Assembly (NCBI GenBank): GCA_964423545.1
Contig: CAYRFV010000007.1
Location: forward strand, 1-45,625
Length of the DNA stretch: 45,625 nucleotides
Reading direction: 5' to 3'
Source: JALOOE01 sp964423545
GTDB lineage: Bacteria; Chloroflexota; Anaerolineae; CG2-30-64-16
This document shows, one piece after another, positions 42,598 through 45,625 of the stretch (the first letter of the stretch is position 1; each line of letters starts with the position of its first letter). Position numbers and translations under genes: made by a program. Below the pieces are notes generated by a model. It saw only the letters and a list, made by a program, of their open reading frames with translations, was not told the DNA's origin and did not search any database.

Positions 42598-44003
42598 TAA
42601 AGATCGTAACTGTCTCCCCGCTGTGGGATAGTCACCCGTTTGACTTTCGCTTCCTCCAGCTTCCCGGCCAGGGTTGACTGCGCTTCCGGCTCACCGTGCA
42701 CCAGGAAGGTGTGCTGCAGACGGTCCCGATCGATCGGCTGCACCCACTCGAGCAGCTCCGATTGGTCGGCATGGGCGCTGTAGCCATCGATCGATGCGAT
42801 CTGAGCGCGCACCCGGTGTTCTTCACCGAAAATCTTCACGGTGTGGGCGCCATCGCGCAGCCGCCGTCCCAGCGTGTTCTCCGCCTGAAAGCTGACGAAG
42901 AGGACCGAGTTCTCCCGATTCTCGATGTTGTTCTTGAGATGGTGCAGGACGCGACCGTTCTCGCACATGCCGCTGGCGCTGATGATCACGGCCGGGTCGG
43001 ACAGGTAGTTCAGCTGCTTGCTGCGCGCTTGATCGCGCACGTACTCGATTTGCGGCGCATCGAACGGGTTGCGGCGTCCGCTGCCGCTCAGGAAGGTTTT
43101 GACATCCTCGTCCCATTCCTCTGGGTGCATGCGGAAAACCTCGGTTGCATCCACGGCAAGCGGGCTATCCACGTAAATCGGCAGGTGGGGAATGTCGCCG
43201 GCCGCGGCCAGCTCGTTGAGCGCATAGACGATTTCCTGGGTGCGGCCCACGGCGAACGCCGGGATGATCACCTTGCCCCGTCGTCGTGCCGCGTCACGCA
43301 CCACCTCTCGGAGCTTCCTACGGGCTTCATCGTACGCGCCGTGCAGGCGATCTCCGTAGGTGCTTTCCATGATGAGGATGTCGGCCTGGTCGACGGTCTC
43401 CGGCGAGGGCAAGATGGCGAGCTCCTCGCGACCGACATCGCCGCTGAACACCAGGCGCCGCCGAACGCTGCTGCCGCGCTCGCGCACGTCGAGTGCGGCA
43501 AACGCCGCGCCGAGGATGTGCCCCGCGTAGTAGAAGGTCAGTTCGACGCCATCCGCAATCGGCGTCGACCGGTGAAATCCGATCGTGACGAACTGCTGGA
43601 GCGCAATACGCGCATCTTCGCGCGTGTACAGCGGCTGGACCGGCGGCTCACCTTTGCGGAGCTTCTTTTGATTCAAGTATTCGGCGTCGCTCTCCTGGAT
43701 CTTGCCACTGTCTTGCAGCATGTAGACGCTGAGGTTGCGGGTCGCCGGCGTGCTCCAGACATGGCCGGCGAAGCCTTGCTTGATCAGGTTCGGCAGATTG
43801 CCGGAATGATCGATATGCGCATGGCTGAGCACGACGACGTCAATCTCTTTCGGATCGAACGGGAAGCGCAAGTTGCGTGCATAGGTCTCAGCTCGTCGGC
43901 CTTGGAACATGCCGCAATCTAGCAGGATGCGCGCTCCGTTGACCTCGACGAGGTGCATGGAGCCGGTTACTTCCTGCGCAGCTCCCCAGAATGTAATCCG
44001 CAT
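42597..44003 (-). CDS. Beta-CASP metallo-beta-lactamase RNA-processing nuclease
   Basis: A 468-residue protein of the COG1236 group (CPSF73/Ysh1-like). Zinc-site motifs are VLSHAHIDHSGNLP near residue 59, AGHILGA and FSGDVG. The beta-CASP insert begins at MESTYGDR, and ISASGMCENGRVLHHLKNN plus DGYSAHADQSELL complete the active site. The C-terminal RMMBL region includes VHGEPEAQ. Members are endo/exoribonucleases. GGAGGTCCG lies immediately before the ATG. The VWA gene is 64 bases upstream on the same strand. Confidence 0.93.
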   Translation of the reverse strand: MRITFWGAAQEVTGSMHLVEVNGARILLDCGMFQGRRAETYARNLRFPFDPKEIDVVVLSHAHIDHSGNLPNLIKQGFAGHVWSTPATRNLSVYMLQDSGKIQESDAEYLNQKKLRKGEPPVQPLYTREDARIALQQFVTIGFHRSTPIADGVELTFYYAGHILGAAFAALDVRERGSSVRRRLVFSGDVGREELAILPSPETVDQADILIMESTYGDRLHGAYDEARRKLREVVRDAARRRGKVIIPAFAVGRTQEIVYALNELAAAGDIPHLPIYVDSPLAVDATEVFRMHPEEWDEDVKTFLSGSGRRNPFDAPQIEYVRDQARSKQLNYLSDPAVIISASGMCENGRVLHHLKNNIENRENSVLFVSFQAENTLGRRLRDGAHTVKIFGEEHRVRAQIASIDGYSAHADQSELLEWVQPIDRDRLQHTFLVHGEPEAQSTLAGKLEEAKVKRVTIPQRGDSYDL

Positions 44004-44067
44004 CGGACCTCCAGGCCGAGGTCAGGGCTGAGGTTAGGCTCGATCATACTCAGCTGCAATCCTGGCC

Positions 44068-45447
44068 TTATCGCTGCACCAGCAGATTGTCCACCGCCAA
44101 TGTGAGCTCGGCGAGGGTGCTGACCTGCAAGATCGTGTCGCAGTGTGGCGCGTACTTCAGCATGTCGCTGTCACCGGTGGCCCACAACAACGGAGGCTCG
44201 GGGTTCAACCAGATGGTGCGATGGCTGCGCCGCGCCAGTTGGCCGAAGAGATCCAGCCGCGGGTCGTTGTAGTTATTGCGGCCATCGCCCACGACGATGA
44301 AGGTCGTGCGGCTGTCCACCGTGTCCAGGTAGCTGAGCGCAAGATTCTCCAGGCTGAACCCCAGATCGGTGTTGTAGTGACCCGATGGCAGGCGCGTCAG
44401 CACGGATGCCACCGCTTGGTTCGGCTCCCTTCCGGCAAAATCCGGCGAAATATACTCCAGATGATCGATGAAAGCAAACGCGTGGGTCTTGCTGATCTGA
44501 TCCTGCAAGCCGTAGACCAGGCTGAGCATCAGCTCGGAGCAGAAGCGCATCGATGTGCTGACATCACAGATCACGACGAGCTTCGGCTTCAGAACGCGGT
44601 CTCGATGTTTGATCTCGATCGGCACGCTGCCGTGCTTCAGGTTGGCGCGGATCGTGCCCTTCGCATCGAGCTGCCCGGTTTTGGCGTGCTTCTGGCGCAG
44701 CGCAATGCGGCTGCGCAGCAGTGCAGCCAGGCGCCGGATCTCCTTGCGCAGCCGATCCATGTCGCGATCCGAGAGGGCACTGAAAGGTAGATTCAGCAGA
44801 TCATCGATGCGTTGGTCGGGGCGCTGCTCGGCCAGGTTCTCGGCGATGCGTTGGCCTGCATGTTGGCGCAACTGCTCCATCAACGCCTGCTGGTTCGCCT
44901 GGAGAAGCTGGCGCATCTGGTCGAGCCGCTGCTTGTTCATCCCCATCTGCCCGAGCAGTTCCATCAATTGCCGCAGTGCCTCTTGCACCTCACGGAAACG
45001 AAGCGCCTGCGCCATGCGCCGCGCAAGCCACTCGCGCTGTCGCAGATCGTCGGCGCGGCTCAACCCCACCATCTGCCCCAGCCGGTCGAGCTCCTGTTGG
45101 CTGAGCGACTCGCCCCTCAGCAGCTTCTCGATCATCTGACGCAGCTGCTTGCTGAACTGGCGCAGCGCCTCGGCGATCATCGCCGCTTCATCGGGCGACA
45201 GGTCCTGCGCCAGGTTCATGAGCGGCGGCGCATTGCTCGCATCGAAGAAGAGCGGGAACAGTTCCTCGAAGGTGGCGATGTCGGCCGCGTCCTTCACCAG
45301 GGTGGCGCGCAACGCCAGCCTGAAGTGCTCGCGATCCTGCACGCCCATCTGTTCCACGGCCTTGAACGCGTCAGCGCTTTCCGCCAGGCTGACCCGGACG
45401 CCGCCACCGCGCAGCGCGGCGATGAATCTGACGATGCGATCTTCCAT
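44068..45447 (-). CDS. CoxE-like VWA domain protein
   Basis: A 459-residue protein of the COG3552 (CoxE) family. The N-terminal 250 residues are helical and Gln/Leu-rich with coiled-coil character (for example LLRGESLSQQELDRLGQM and a long Arg/Gln-rich helix). The C-terminal VWA domain has the metal-ion adhesion site DVSTSMR near residue 290 and the later GDGRNNY. CoxE proteins work with MoxR-type AAA+ ATPases in metal-cofactor insertion into enzymes such as CO dehydrogenase. The expected ATPase would lie upstream, beyond the window. Confidence 0.88.
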   Translation of the reverse strand: MEDRIVRFIAALRGGGVRVSLAESADAFKAVEQMGVQDREHFRLALRATLVKDAADIATFEELFPLFFDASNAPPLMNLAQDLSPDEAAMIAEALRQFSKQLRQMIEKLLRGESLSQQELDRLGQMVGLSRADDLRQREWLARRMAQALRFREVQEALRQLMELLGQMGMNKQRLDQMRQLLQANQQALMEQLRQHAGQRIAENLAEQRPDQRIDDLLNLPFSALSDRDMDRLRKEIRRLAALLRSRIALRQKHAKTGQLDAKGTIRANLKHGSVPIEIKHRDRVLKPKLVVICDVSTSMRFCSELMLSLVYGLQDQISKTHAFAFIDHLEYISPDFAGREPNQAVASVLTRLPSGHYNTDLGFSLENLALSYLDTVDSRTTFIVVGDGRNNYNDPRLDLFGQLARRSHRTIWLNPEPPLLWATGDSDMLKYAPHCDTILQVSTLAELTLAVDNLLVQR

Positions 45448-45535
45448 GGCGCACGTTAAGGGCTCGAAGCCGGGGGGCGGGAATCAGGACGTGCTCGCTC
45501 CTTGACCCCTGACCGCCGGCCGGTCCCTATCCTCC

Positions 45536-45625
45536 TCAATTCAGCCTGCGATACCTGGCATCATCTTCGTCGAAGCGCGGGCCCCCCGGCGGCCCCGTGC
45601 CGATCTCCCGGATGGCGTGCGCCAT
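45536..45625 (-). CDS. C-terminal end of a gene cut by the window edge
   Basis: The minus-strand frame entering at the window edge reads MAHAIREIGTGPPGGPRFD and stops at a TGA at 45536-45538. Whether the ATG at the edge is the start or internal cannot be decided. By position it could be the partner of the VWA gene, but no family is recognisable from 29 residues. Confidence 0.35.
   Translation of the reverse strand: MAHAIREIGTGPPGGPRFDEDDARYRRLN

Overview
The window is high-GC bacterial DNA, about two thirds of it coding on the minus strand. The metabolic genes, the HutI and DNA polymerase I types, and the small accessory proteins together suggest an uncultured member of the Chloroflexota (Anaerolineae/Caldilineae-like). 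No rRNA or marker tree is available, so this assignment is an inference.

Region A (about 41-11485, all minus strand) is one long run of closely spaced genes read from a near-perfect sigma-70 promoter at 11525-11553. In transcription order it holds a PadR regulator, a two-cluster ferredoxin, a NifX-like protein, an Mrp ATPase with its middle deleted, a DUF5320 protein, a small zinc-ribbon protein, a second NifX-like protein, two MinD-type ATPases with inserted ferredoxin domains (an unrecognised 183-residue protein lies between them), a MIP18/DUF59 protein, a broken DUF2087-like fragment, a NifU/IscU-like scaffold, a second DUF5320 protein, an ABC-2 exporter, a CooT-like protein running into a fragment of a universal stress protein, an isoprenylcysteine-methyltransferase-like membrane protein, a peroxiredoxin, and an MBL-fold hydrolase. 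The core resembles the 'orange protein' (Orp) clusters known from Desulfovibrio, which combine paired ferredoxin-MinD ATPases, NifX-like proteins and Mrp. The likely theme is handling of iron-sulfur or metal-sulfur cofactors and redox defence. The most striking item is the peroxiredoxin: an in-frame TGA sits exactly at the peroxidatic cysteine and is followed at the right distance by a SECIS-like hairpin, so the gene probably encodes a selenoprotein.

Region B (11704-15255, plus strand) is a glycyl radical enzyme followed by imidazolonepropionase (HutI). No activating enzyme for the former is present in the window.

Region C (15299-25162, minus strand) holds a 5'-nucleotidase lipoprotein, a family 2 glycosyltransferase, a flippase-like membrane protein, an S9 peptidase, an HD phosphohydrolase, a SERCA-like calcium ATPase and a MaoC-type hydratase. 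A LonB-like AAA+ protease (25318-27876, plus strand) is divergent from the nucleotidase.

Region D (27932-36449, minus strand) is an arginine biosynthesis operon in the order argC-argB-nucleotidyltransferase-argD-GNAT (argA-like)-homoserine dehydrogenase-argG-argJ. It is preceded by a promoter and a roughly 200-nt structured leader that ends in a textbook intrinsic terminator just before argC, so it is probably controlled by attenuation. argJ carries an in-frame insertion of a palindromic repeat.

Region E (36844-45625) holds a small unknown protein, polA, argS and an SH3-domain lipoprotein on the plus strand. A beta-CASP metallo-beta-lactamase nuclease, a CoxE-like VWA protein and the end of one further gene lie on the minus strand. 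No tRNA, rRNA, CRISPR array, insertion sequence or prophage was seen.
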